Below, in pieces: positions 6,728 to 14,298 of a stretch of DNA of 21,270 bases. The notes beneath the pieces were generated by a model, which worked only from the letters and a program-made list of their open reading frames with translations, did not search any database and was not told where the DNA came from. Numbering within the stretch: position 1 is the stretch's first letter; each line of letters begins with the position of its first letter. The stretch covers positions 1 through 21,270 of the forward strand of contig JAEWVM010000028.1 of NCBI GenBank assembly GCA_023396615.1, read 5' to 3'. The translations under genes were made by a program, and so were the position numbers. The stretch comes from Spirochaetota bacterium (GTDB lineage: Bacteria; Spirochaetota; UBA4802; JAFGJZ01).

Positions 6728-7264
6728 ATGAGCGAAGAAGATAAAATAGACGACATGGAAGACGAAGGCGGGGAAGGTTCCTCGTCGGGTGATAAATCGT
6801 CGTCCGGAGGCCTTTCCAAGATAATTAAGATTCTGCTTTACGCTGTCGGCGGTGTTCTGCTGATTTTTCTCGTAATCGGAATTTCTTATCTTGTTTCCAA
6901 GCATGTTCAGGAAAAAAACTACCAGCGAGAGCAGGATGTAGTCGTTGCGCCTCCTCCTCCGCCTCTTGCTAGTTATGATCTTCCGGCATTTTCTTCGACG
7001 ACAAACGATCCTGAGCCGCATTTCGTGAAAATGACAATTTCGCTCGGTTATGAATTTAATGCTGATATCAGTTCCGAAATTACCCAGCGTGTTCCGCAGA
7101 TGCAGCATATAATCAATGTTATTCTCAGAGGAAAAAGCTATGAAGAGCTTGATTCCGTCGAGGATACACTTTCACTTTCTGAAGAGATAAAGGGCAATCT
7201 GAACAGCATCTTCAGTTCGGGAAAAATTAAAGAGATATATTTTAAGGAATTTATAGTAAATTAA
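6728..7264 (+). CDS. fliL: Flagellar basal body-associated protein FliL
   Basis: FliL is a bitopic inner-membrane protein that surrounds or supports the stator and affects torque and stator stability. From ATG 6728 it is 178 residues: an acidic, serine/glycine-rich cytoplasmic N-terminus (1-30), one membrane helix at about 32-57, a proline run (five prolines) just beyond it, and a periplasmic domain with VKMTISLGYEF early and a terminal KIKEIYFKEFIVN, both typical of FliL. I prefer 6728 to ATG 6701 because AAAGG (6715-6719) sits 8 bases upstream and the promoter -10 covers 6701. The proline run, like that in MotB, predicts dependence on elongation factor P. In Treponema fliM comes next; here fliY follows directly. 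Confidence 0.9.
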   Translation: MSEEDKIDDMEDEGGEGSSSGDKSSSGGLSKIIKILLYAVGGVLLIFLVIGISYLVSKHVQEKNYQREQDVVVAPPPPPLASYDLPAFSSTTNDPEPHFVKMTISLGYEFNADISSEITQRVPQMQHIINVILRGKSYEELDSVEDTLSLSEEIKGNLNSIFSSGKIKEIYFKEFIVN

Positions 7265-7269
7265 TAGAG

Positions 7270-7283
7270 CGCGGTTTTCCGCG
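7270..7283 (+). other. GC-rich hairpin in the fliL-fliY gap
   Basis: CGCGG (7270-7274), loop TTTT, CCGCG (7279-7283) forms a compact 5-bp all-GC stem 9 bases before the GGAGG of fliY. No U-tract follows, so it is not a standard terminator. It could stabilise or process the mRNA, or influence fliY translation. Confidence 0.35.
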
Positions 7284-7302
7284 GAGCAGTTTTGGAGGAA
7301 AC

Positions 7303-8367
7303 ATGGGTGACGGTTCATTATCTCAGGACGAGATAGATGCGCTATTAAAAGGCGCAGATGATATTCTGCCGTCATCCGGCGGCATGGGCGGTTTTGAGTC
7401 TTCATCGTCTTCTTCAGGCGGGGGACTTTCGCCTATAGAGAGAGATTCTGTTGCTGATATGCTGGGTGCTGCGATGAATGTTTCGGCTCCGAGCATGGCA
7501 TCGTATCTTCAGAAGAATTTATCCATAACTAATCCGGTTATCGAAGTTAAGAGCAAGGACGCGCTTCTTTCTGAATTTAACCGGCAGTATATTCAGGTTA
7601 GCGTAGGATATACCGGTTCTCTTAATGGTCAGAATTTAATTTTGATGAGCACGCAGGACGGCGGTCTTATTTCGTCTCTGATGCTTGGCGATGATTCAGG
7701 TACACCTCCGGCAGAATTGTCGGAAGCTCACCAGAGCACATTTTCCGAATTTGTCGGATCCCTTTTGTCTGCTGTTGCCAATCAGCTTTCTGCAAGAGTC
7801 GGAGGAACGATATCGACAACACCTCCTGTGACTTCTGTTGCTGCAAACGCGGGTCAGATTCAGTTTCCTTTCGGAGACCTTGTAAAGATAACTTATAATA
7901 TCAGCATAGACGGTCTTCTGAATTCAAAACTTTACCATATCGTCGATATGGGTTTAGCTTCGTCGATGGCAAGGGGTTCTTCTCAGAAACGCGGCGGAAT
8001 TCAGAGTTCAGCGGGACAGGATTATCAGCATTCATCTCCTCAGGGAATGAGCATCAGCCCGGTAAAATTTCCTCCTTTGGGAGAGAGTCTTCCTCCTGCG
8101 GCAATGCAGAATATCGGCCTATTGATGGATGTTCAGCTCAATCTTACGGTTGAGCTTGGAAGAACTAAACAGTATGTTAAGGATATTTTAGGTCTGGGCG
8201 AAGGTTCGATCATAGAACTTGATAAGCTTGCCGGTGAACCGGTAGATCTTCTCGTAAATAATAAACTGATAGCCAAGGGCGAGGTTGTCGTAATAGATGA
8301 AAATTTCGGTGTCCGTGTAACGGACATAGTAAGTCCTTCCGAAAGGCTTACGAAAATGAACAACTGA
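7303..8367 (+). CDS. fliY: Flagellar motor switch protein FliY (FliN-type with CheC-like domain)
   Basis: This is the C-ring switch protein in spirochaete-type order. The 354 residues fall in three parts. An N-terminal peptide LSQDEIDALLKG (6-17) is the FliM/FliY CheY-P-binding motif, followed by a G/S-rich linker. A CheC-like middle domain spans about 43-220. A C-terminal FliN/SpoA domain lies at about 265-345 (LDVQLNLTVELGRTK...GSIIELDKLAGEPVDLLVN...NFGVRVTDIV), clearly FliN-type and not FliM-type. Both CheC phosphatase motifs look degenerate. In the second, glutamate 149 is kept but the asparagine is glycine 152, with proline 175 at the correct spacing. In the first, asparagine 59 lacks its partner glutamate (alanine 56) and the proline spacing is short. 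A strong GGAGG precedes the ATG, and a terminator follows. No fliM lies upstream. Confidence 0.9.
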   Translation: MGDGSLSQDEIDALLKGADDILPSSGGMGGFESSSSSSGGGLSPIERDSVADMLGAAMNVSAPSMASYLQKNLSITNPVIEVKSKDALLSEFNRQYIQVSVGYTGSLNGQNLILMSTQDGGLISSLMLGDDSGTPPAELSEAHQSTFSEFVGSLLSAVANQLSARVGGTISTTPPVTSVAANAGQIQFPFGDLVKITYNISIDGLLNSKLYHIVDMGLASSMARGSSQKRGGIQSSAGQDYQHSSPQGMSISPVKFPPLGESLPPAAMQNIGLLMDVQLNLTVELGRTKQYVKDILGLGEGSIIELDKLAGEPVDLLVNNKLIAKGEVVVIDENFGVRVTDIVSPSERLTKMNN

Positions 8368-8370
8368 TTC

Positions 8371-8395
8371 AAGCCGCTTTAATGCGGCTTTTCTT
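8371..8395 (+). terminator. Rho-independent terminator after fliY
   Basis: AAGCCGC (8371-8377), a 6-base loop and GCGGCTT (8384-8390) form a 7-bp stem followed by TTCTT. It begins 4 bases after the fliY stop and lies inside the flagellar cluster, so it would separate the motor/switch part from the export-gate part or attenuate read-through. Confidence 0.8.
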
Positions 8396-8409
8396 AAATA
8401 TATAGATGA

Positions 8410-8417
8410 GACATAAT
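8410..8417 (+). promoter_or_regulatory. GACATAAT element just upstream of fliO
   Basis: GACATAAT lies 10 bases before the fliO ATG and about 15 bases beyond the terminator. CATAAT would be a 5/6 match to a -10, but no convincing -35 lies 16-18 bases upstream and transcription would begin very close to the start codon. The same octamer occurs at 16610-16617 in the same position relative to a gene start after a terminator. Confidence 0.3.
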
Positions 8418-8427
8418 TCGGGGTTTG

Positions 8428-9210
8428 ATGAAAAAGATAATAAACAAAACGATGCGCGTGACGGCGTTTTTTCTTGTTTGCGCGCTTATATTGACTCTTC
8501 CTATTGCGGCGGCGAAGAAAAAAAATTCGTCTCAGGCAAAACAGCCTGTCAAACAGGAGTCGGTTCAGCCTGAATCCGCCACTCCTGAGGAAACCTCAGC
8601 CGGGGAAAGTGATCCTGCCGCTGTTGAAACTTCTGAAGAAGGTAAAAAACCTTTATACGAATATGAGGCTCCGAAGGAATCGGATACCAGTTACGGCTGG
8701 CTCATGTTTAAGGCATTGTTTGTCGTTGCTCTTATGGGCGGCGGCTTTTATTTGTTTTTTAAGTTTGTTATGAAAAAGGCAGGTGTTCCTGTAATAGGTC
8801 AGGGCGCCGTAAAAATTCTTTCGGTTACACCTATCGGTCAGAACAGATCTCTTCATATAATCGACGTTGCAGGAAGAATAATGCTTCTTGGTGTTACCGA
8901 CAGCAATGTTTCGCTTTTATCTGAAATTACATCAAAAGATGAAATCGATAGGATACGTCTCGCTTCGGGTAAGGATCCCGTATTCAAAGAAACCAGTTTT
9001 CAGGATTTTCTTTTCAAGCAGATTCATAATATCACGGATGCTGTAAAAAACCGCAAAGGCGGAACTTCCGCAAAGCATGATGCTTCGTTCAATGATGAAA
9101 TGAAAAATTACAAGTCTGATTATAAAAACGAGACACAGGCTTCGAAAATTGAATACATAATGAAGCAGAAAGAAAGACTGCGGAGGCTCAGCGAAGATGA
9201 TGAAGAATAA
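8428..9210 (+). CDS. fliO: Flagellar biosynthetic protein FliO (FliZ of spirochaetes)
   Basis: FliO is a membrane protein that helps assemble the FliP/FliQ/FliR export gate. The protein of 260 residues has an N-terminal hydrophobic segment (about 10-28), a long hydrophilic linker rich in E, P, S and A (about 30-85), the main membrane helix (about 90-113), then the FliO domain GQGAVKILSVTPIGQNRSLHIIDVAGRIMLLGVTDSNVSLL, which matches the family pattern of L.v.....l...r.l.lv.v.....llGvt. A charged tail follows. ATG 8428 is preferred to the adjacent TTG 8425; GGGG at 8420-8423 is the only ribosome-binding candidate. It overlaps fliP by 14 bases. N-terminal segments and linkers like these are common in spirochaete FliO. 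Confidence 0.85.
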   Translation: MKKIINKTMRVTAFFLVCALILTLPIAAAKKKNSSQAKQPVKQESVQPESATPEETSAGESDPAAVETSEEGKKPLYEYEAPKESDTSYGWLMFKALFVVALMGGGFYLFFKFVMKKAGVPVIGQGAVKILSVTPIGQNRSLHIIDVAGRIMLLGVTDSNVSLLSEITSKDEIDRIRLASGKDPVFKETSFQDFLFKQIHNITDAVKNRKGGTSAKHDASFNDEMKNYKSDYKNETQASKIEYIMKQKERLRRLSEDDEE

Positions 9211-9970
9211 AAAATATCTTTTGCTTGCGGCTCTTTCGCTCTGTTTCGTTTTCGGAGGAGTTTCTCTTTTTGCTCAGGCGAATAATGTTCAGATGCCTAT
9301 TCCGAAAGTAACTTTCAATATAACCGAAGCAAAGGCGCCTAAGGATGTCGCTCTATCGCTTCAGGTTATGTTTCTGATAACTATTTTGAGTCTTGCTCCG
9401 GCGATTGCGATGATGATGACTTCGTTTACACGCGTGGTAATCGTTTTAGACTTTGTGCGCAGAGCTCTTTCTTTACAGCAGATGCCTCCTACTCAGGTTA
9501 TTGTCGGACTGGCAATATTTTTAACGGGTTTCATTATGGCTCCGACATTAAAAAATATAAATGAAACCGCTCTTCAGCCGTACATAAACGGAAAGATAAC
9601 TAATGAACAGTTTATTGATAACGGCATAAAACCTCTTAGAGCGTTTATGTTCCGTCAGACCAGAGAGAAGGATATCGCGCTTTTTATCGAACTCGGAAAA
9701 ATCGAAAAACCCAAAACGCAGGATGATGTTCCGACATATTGTCTCGTTCCGGCATTTATGATAAGCGAGCTTAAAAAATCATTTGAGATGGGTATTGCGA
9801 TATTTCTGCCTTTCATTGTTATCGATATGATTGTTTCAAGCGCCTTGATGGCGATGGGTATGATTATGCTGCCGCCTGTTATGATTTCTCTGCCGTTTAA
9901 GCTTGCACTCTTTGTTCTGGTGGACGGATGGAATCTGATAATTTATGAGCTTGTGCGCTCTTTTAAGTAG
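9197..9970 (+). CDS. fliP: Flagellar export gate protein FliP
   Basis: FliP is the main pore-forming subunit of the type III export gate. The 257 residues start with a cleavable-type signal (about 1-27, ending near LFAQA), as in other FliP proteins. A membrane segment with SLAPAIAMMMTSFTRVVIVL follows, then the second signature VPAFMISELKKSFEMGIAIFLP and the MLPPVMISLPFKL pore region, ending in two further helices. ATG 9197 lies 10 bases after GGAGG within the end of fliO; the next codon is also ATG but is further from the ribosome-binding site. Overlap with fliO indicates coupled translation. All expected domains are intact. Confidence 0.96.
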   Translation: MMKNKKYLLLAALSLCFVFGGVSLFAQANNVQMPIPKVTFNITEAKAPKDVALSLQVMFLITILSLAPAIAMMMTSFTRVVIVLDFVRRALSLQQMPPTQVIVGLAIFLTGFIMAPTLKNINETALQPYINGKITNEQFIDNGIKPLRAFMFRQTREKDIALFIELGKIEKPKTQDDVPTYCLVPAFMISELKKSFEMGIAIFLPFIVIDMIVSSALMAMGMIMLPPVMISLPFKLALFVLVDGWNLIIYELVRSFK

Positions 9971-9977
9971 GTGATTT

Positions 9978-10253
9978 ATGACGGATGTTCTGATGATACA
10001 GATGCTGCGCGAAGCTTTGATGATAACGCTTGTAGTTTCGGCGCCTCTTCTCGGTATCGGCATGATTGTCGGTCTGATTATTTCAATATTTCAGACTACG
10101 ACAAGCATTCAGGAGCAGACGCTTACTTTTGTTCCGAAGATAGTTGCAATTTTTGTAGCAATAATATTTTTCGCGGGATGGATGATAAGCATGCTTACCG
10201 ATTATACCCGTAAAATATTTATGCTGATATCAAAACTCGGCGGTATGATGTAG
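9978..10253 (+). CDS. fliQ: Flagellar export gate protein FliQ
   Basis: FliQ is the small two-helix subunit of the FliPQR export gate. The 91 residues match the family length and pattern: MxQxLREALMITL at the start, helix 1 at about 15-38, the IFQTTTSIQEQTLTFVPKI motif characteristic of FliQ/SctS, helix 2 at about 52-73, and a short tail. It begins 7 bases after the fliP stop with AGGTG as the ribosome-binding site and ends 3 bases before fliR. Confidence 0.96.
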   Translation: MTDVLMIQMLREALMITLVVSAPLLGIGMIVGLIISIFQTTTSIQEQTLTFVPKIVAIFVAIIFFAGWMISMLTDYTRKIFMLISKLGGMM

Positions 10254-10256
10254 TCA

Positions 10257-11030
10257 ATGGAATATTTTGTAAACAATTTCCAGACTTTTCTTCTTGTGAT
10301 GATCCGCATGACGTCGATGTTTCTGATCGCGCCTTTTTTTTCCAGCGACCTGATTCCGTTCCGTACAAGGGCGCTATTGGGTTTTCTTGTCAGCATGATA
10401 ATTTTTCCGATGGTTGCAAAAGGCTCGTACGGACTTACTTCCAACATGGGTCTGTATTCTGTTTTTGTTCTGAGAGAAATTGCAATCGGACTTTTTATTG
10501 GTTTTCTTGCTTCCATTATCTTTTCTGCTTTTCAGCTTTCTGGTCAGTATTTTGCCGTTCAGATCGGGTTTGGAATGAGTGAAGTAATGGATCCTCTTGC
10601 TCAGGTATCGATTCCGATAATCGGTCAGATTAAAAACATGATAGGTCTGCTTGTTTTTTTATACATTAACGGACATCATTTTATGATAAAGGCGATTTAC
10701 CGGTCTTTTGAATACGCGCCCATTTTCCCTCTCGGTGAAGGTGAATTTTTTACCAAGCATTTGATATATTCCTTCAGCGGAATGTTCGTAGTAGCTTTCA
10801 AAATCGCGCTTCCTGTTGTTGCGACCGTATTTCTGATTTCAATTGCAATGGGAGTATTGTCAAAAGCAGCGCCGCAGATGAATGTTATGATGCTCGGTTT
10901 TCCGGTTAAGATAATGGTTGCCTTTGCGATGCTTGCTCTGCTTTCTCCGATGATTATACGTATTATGAGAGTTTCGCTTGAAAGAACTTTTACCTTTGTG
11001 ATGGGGGTTATTCAGGCATGGCCGAAGTGA
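10257..11030 (+). CDS. fliR: Flagellar export gate protein FliR
   Basis: FliR is the third gate subunit, completing the FliP5Q4R1-type assembly. The 257 residues are strongly hydrophobic with about six membrane segments. Family marks include MIRMTSMFLIAPFF near the start, RALLGFLVSMIIFP, SGQYFAVQIGFGMSEVMDP (the conserved (G/A)..(I/V)..Q.GF....DP block), and LSKAAPQMNVMMLGFPVK. It starts 3 bases after the fliQ stop and overlaps the flhB start by 13 bases, so fliQ, fliR and flhB are almost certainly translated from one message. Confidence 0.96.
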   Translation: MEYFVNNFQTFLLVMIRMTSMFLIAPFFSSDLIPFRTRALLGFLVSMIIFPMVAKGSYGLTSNMGLYSVFVLREIAIGLFIGFLASIIFSAFQLSGQYFAVQIGFGMSEVMDPLAQVSIPIIGQIKNMIGLLVFLYINGHHFMIKAIYRSFEYAPIFPLGEGEFFTKHLIYSFSGMFVVAFKIALPVVATVFLISIAMGVLSKAAPQMNVMMLGFPVKIMVAFAMLALLSPMIIRIMRVSLERTFTFVMGVIQAWPK

Positions 11031-12184
11031 CGGATAAATTTAAAATATTACTAATTTCATCAGAAGCGGATCTTGACTTAGTCAAATTCGATCTTCAGCT
11101 GTTTGCCGCAGAGGATGAAGGCAGAACAGAGGACCCGACCGAGAAGCGGATTCGCGAGGCGCGTGAAAAAGGTCAGGTTGCCAAATCCGAGGAACTTCCG
11201 CAGAACGCGGTTATGATTGTCGGTGTCCTCACAGTCTTTTTCATGGGCGGCTGGATATATGATAAAGTCGCGCGTATTACGGTTTATTATCTTGATAATT
11301 TCGGATCATTTACTCTTACAGAAAAAACGATGTACATTGAAGGTGCAAGGGTTCTTGAAACTTTGGCAGCTGTGCTTCTTCCGCTTTTTCTGATGACGAT
11401 TATTGCCGCGCTTATTTCGAATATTATGCAGGTCGGATTTCAGATTTCAACGCATCCGTTAAATTTTGATCTTTCTAAGATTAAATTCAATCCGGCTGAG
11501 ATGATAAAAAAGACTCTTTTGTCAAAAAGGGTCGGATTTAATCTTTTCAAATCGATTATCAAGATAGTTATCATAGGACTTTGCTCTTATTTAATCATCC
11601 TTAATGAATTTGATACTGTTCTCAGTACTCCGGATATTTCAATTGCGGCATCTTTGAAGGATGTTCTTTACATTGCCTTCAAAATTCTCATCTGGAGCTT
11701 GGTTCTTTTGATTGTTATGGCGATTCCCGATTATCTTTTTCAGAAACGCGAATTTATAGAATCAATTAAGATGTCCAAGCAGGATATCAAACAGGAAATG
11801 AAGGAAACTGTCGGAGATCCGCACATAAAAGCGCGTCTGAAAGAGATGCAAAGACAGATTTTGACCCGTTCCATGATTAAAAACGTACCGAAAGCGGATG
11901 TCGTAGTCACAAATCCGACTCATTTTGCCGTAGCGCTCAAGTGGGACCGCGAAAAAAACAATTCGGCACCTGCTGTAGTTGCAAAAGGTGTTGACTATAT
12001 TGCGTTAAAGATTAGAGAGATAGCAAAGGGAAATGACGTGATGATTATTGAGAACCGCCCTTTGGCGCAGGAAATGTATAAGCGTCTTGAAGTAGGAGAC
12101 ATAATCCCGGCGGATCTTTATTCCGCGGTTGTTGAATTATATAGAATTCTTTATGAGAACGGAAAGCTCAAAGACGCGATGTGA
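11018..12184 (+). CDS. flhB: Flagellar export switch protein FlhB
   Basis: FlhB switches export specificity from rod/hook to filament substrates by self-cleavage. The 388 residues include the GRTEDPTEKRIREAREKGQVAKSEE block, four membrane segments (about 62-82, 113-138, 170-192, 222-243), the cytoplasmic linker (MSKQDIKQEMKE) and the autocleavage motif NPTH at 299-302. The site is N269 in Salmonella, so this protein carries about 30 extra residues at the N-terminus (ending FDLQLFAA); such extensions occur in other bacteria. The ATG lies inside the end of fliR, about 9 bases after a GGGGG run. The C-terminal ENRPLAQ motif is present. Confidence 0.95.
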   Translation: MAEVTDKFKILLISSEADLDLVKFDLQLFAAEDEGRTEDPTEKRIREAREKGQVAKSEELPQNAVMIVGVLTVFFMGGWIYDKVARITVYYLDNFGSFTLTEKTMYIEGARVLETLAAVLLPLFLMTIIAALISNIMQVGFQISTHPLNFDLSKIKFNPAEMIKKTLLSKRVGFNLFKSIIKIVIIGLCSYLIILNEFDTVLSTPDISIAASLKDVLYIAFKILIWSLVLLIVMAIPDYLFQKREFIESIKMSKQDIKQEMKETVGDPHIKARLKEMQRQILTRSMIKNVPKADVVVTNPTHFAVALKWDREKNNSAPAVVAKGVDYIALKIREIAKGNDVMIIENRPLAQEMYKRLEVGDIIPADLYSAVVELYRILYENGKLKDAM

Positions 12185-12205
12185 TGATTATTTAAGGAGG
12201 TAAAA

Positions 12206-14284
12206 GTGGCAGAAAACAGCATTAATCTTGACTGGCTTAAGAACAAAGAAACTCTGCTTGCCGTCGGCATAATCGCCGTCGTGGGCATGCTCGTCATTCC
12301 TTTGCCTACTTTCATGCTCGACTTCCTTCTAGCTGTCAGCATCATGATTTCGATGCTGGTGTTGATGATTACGATGTTTGTTCCGAAATCGTATGACTTT
12401 TCCATATTCCCTGCATTGCTGCTTGTTACCACTGTTTTCCGGCTTGCTTTGAACGTTTCATCGACCAGACTTATTCTTCTGCAGGGTTCAGCTTTTGACG
12501 GAAAGATAATAAAAACTTTCGGTCAGTTTGTCGTCGGCGGAAACTACATAATCGGATTTCTAATATTTATAATTCTTGTTGCCGTTCAGTTTATTGTAAT
12601 CACTAAAGGTGCGACCCGTACGGCTGAAGTTGCTGCTCGTTTCGCTCTTGATGCCCTTCCTGGAAAACAGATGACAATCGATGCGGATTTTCAAAGCGGT
12701 ACAATTACAGAAGAAGAAAAAAACCACCGTCAGGCTGAGCTGCGCAGGGAAACCGACTTTTACGGACAGATGGATGGAGCTAGTAAATTTGTCCAGGGTG
12801 ACGTTAAGGTCGGAATACTTATCACGATTGTTAACCTGATAGCAGGTTTCATTATAGGAATAGCCGTAAGAGGTGAAAGTTTCGAAGTTGCACTTAAAAC
12901 ATATTCTCTTCTTTCAATCGGGGACGGTCTGGTGTCACAGATACCCTCACTGCTTACTTCAACTGCCGCAGGTATCATCGTCACAAGAGCGGTTTCCAAG
13001 AATACACTTCCTGAGGAGTTCGCCAAGCAGCTGACTGCTCAGCCCCGCGCTCTTATGATCTCAGGCGGAGCACTGTTGGTTTCGGCAATAATTCCGGGAT
13101 TTCCGAAAATATCACTGATTCTTTTGGGCGGTTCTCTGGTCGGAATGGGTTATGTTCTTCTTCAGCGCGAAGAGCAGAAAGCGGAGACTGCAAAAACTGC
13201 TGAAAAAAAATCTGCGGCAAAGGATTCAAAACCCGAATCCGTTATGCCGTATATTAATGTCGACGCGCTTGAAGTCGAAATCGGTTATTCGCTTATTACG
13301 CTTGCCGATCCAAGTAAGGGCGGAACGCTTCTTGACCGTATAACCAATATCAGAAGAATGAGCGCGATAAACATGGGTCTTATCGTTCCTCCCATACGCA
13401 TACGCGACAATATGGATCTTGCTCAGAATGAATATTCTATTTTAATAAAGGGCGTTGAAGTCGGTTCGGGAAAACTCGAAGTAGACAGGCTTATGGCAAT
13501 GGATGCCGGCGAGGTTATTGAAAAAATCGAGGGTACTGAGTTTGTTGAACCTTCATTCGGACTCAAAGCTATATGGATTGACGCCGCTTTGCGTGAACGC
13601 GCTGAAAGGAACGGATATATAGTTGTTGACTGCTCAACCATAGTCTCGACTCATCTGACAGAGATTATCAAACGCCATGCGGCAGAGCTTCTCGGACGTC
13701 AGGAAGTTCAACAGCTTATCGACAGCATCAAGAGCGAATATCCTGCAATTGTTGATGATCTTGTCGGCAAAAAACTTTCGGTCGGAGTTATTCAAAAAGT
13801 TCTTCAAGGACTTCTTCGGGAGAAAGTTTCTATACGTAATGTTGTTACGATTCTTGAGACATTGTCGAATTATTCTGATTATACGCATGATCCTTTCAGG
13901 CTCATCGAGTACGTCAGGGTTGCTCTTGCAAGACAGATATGCAAGGAATTTGCGACACCTGACAAACGCATGAACGTCATTACTGTTGATCCTGAGATTG
14001 AATCAGTTGTTATGAGTTCAATACGCGAAGATGAAATCGAAGGCAGAGTTGTCGGACTTGATCCGGACACATATCAGAGTGTCATGACGGCTCTCATTGA
14101 AGCATATAATACGGCAAAGACGTCGGGGTACGCTCCGGTTTTTATAGTCAGCCCTAATATCAGAAGCGTTCTTTTTAATCTGATTGAAAGGGAGGTTCCT
14201 GATGCTACGGTACTTTCATACAATGAAATTGCACCTAATATAAGCCTTAACGCATTCACTTCGGCGATGATTAACGCCGCTTAA
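12206..14284 (+). CDS. flhA: Flagellar export gate protein FlhA
   Basis: FlhA forms the nonameric ring that couples proton motive force to export and docks chaperone-substrate complexes. The 692-residue protein has the usual two halves: an N-terminal membrane domain of about eight helices (20-320) with the FHIPEP signature in the loop (RTAEVAARFALDALPGKQM), and a C-terminal cytoplasmic domain (about 360-692). A charged A/E/K-rich linker near 318-340 joins them. The GTG start at 12206 is supported by a near-perfect AAGGAGG (12194-12200). It ends just before the ribosome-binding site of flhF. No truncation or unusual residue was noticed. Confidence 0.96.
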   Translation: MAENSINLDWLKNKETLLAVGIIAVVGMLVIPLPTFMLDFLLAVSIMISMLVLMITMFVPKSYDFSIFPALLLVTTVFRLALNVSSTRLILLQGSAFDGKIIKTFGQFVVGGNYIIGFLIFIILVAVQFIVITKGATRTAEVAARFALDALPGKQMTIDADFQSGTITEEEKNHRQAELRRETDFYGQMDGASKFVQGDVKVGILITIVNLIAGFIIGIAVRGESFEVALKTYSLLSIGDGLVSQIPSLLTSTAAGIIVTRAVSKNTLPEEFAKQLTAQPRALMISGGALLVSAIIPGFPKISLILLGGSLVGMGYVLLQREEQKAETAKTAEKKSAAKDSKPESVMPYINVDALEVEIGYSLITLADPSKGGTLLDRITNIRRMSAINMGLIVPPIRIRDNMDLAQNEYSILIKGVEVGSGKLEVDRLMAMDAGEVIEKIEGTEFVEPSFGLKAIWIDAALRERAERNGYIVVDCSTIVSTHLTEIIKRHAAELLGRQEVQQLIDSIKSEYPAIVDDLVGKKLSVGVIQKVLQGLLREKVSIRNVVTILETLSNYSDYTHDPFRLIEYVRVALARQICKEFATPDKRMNVITVDPEIESVVMSSIREDEIEGRVVGLDPDTYQSVMTALIEAYNTAKTSGYAPVFIVSPNIRSVLFNLIEREVPDATVLSYNEIAPNISLNAFTSAMINAA

Positions 14285-14298
14285 ATTTGGGAGGAAAG

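Noticed and set aside
7270..7283. GC hairpin before fliY as an intrinsic terminator
   Set aside because: No U-tract follows the stem and the fliY Shine-Dalgarno begins 9 bases later. Kept only as a structural feature.
7303..8367. Calling this gene fliM because of the EIDALL peptide and similar length
   Set aside because: The C-terminal domain has the FliN/FliY pattern (GSIIELDKLAGEPVDLLVN, NFGVRVTDIV), not the FliM one.
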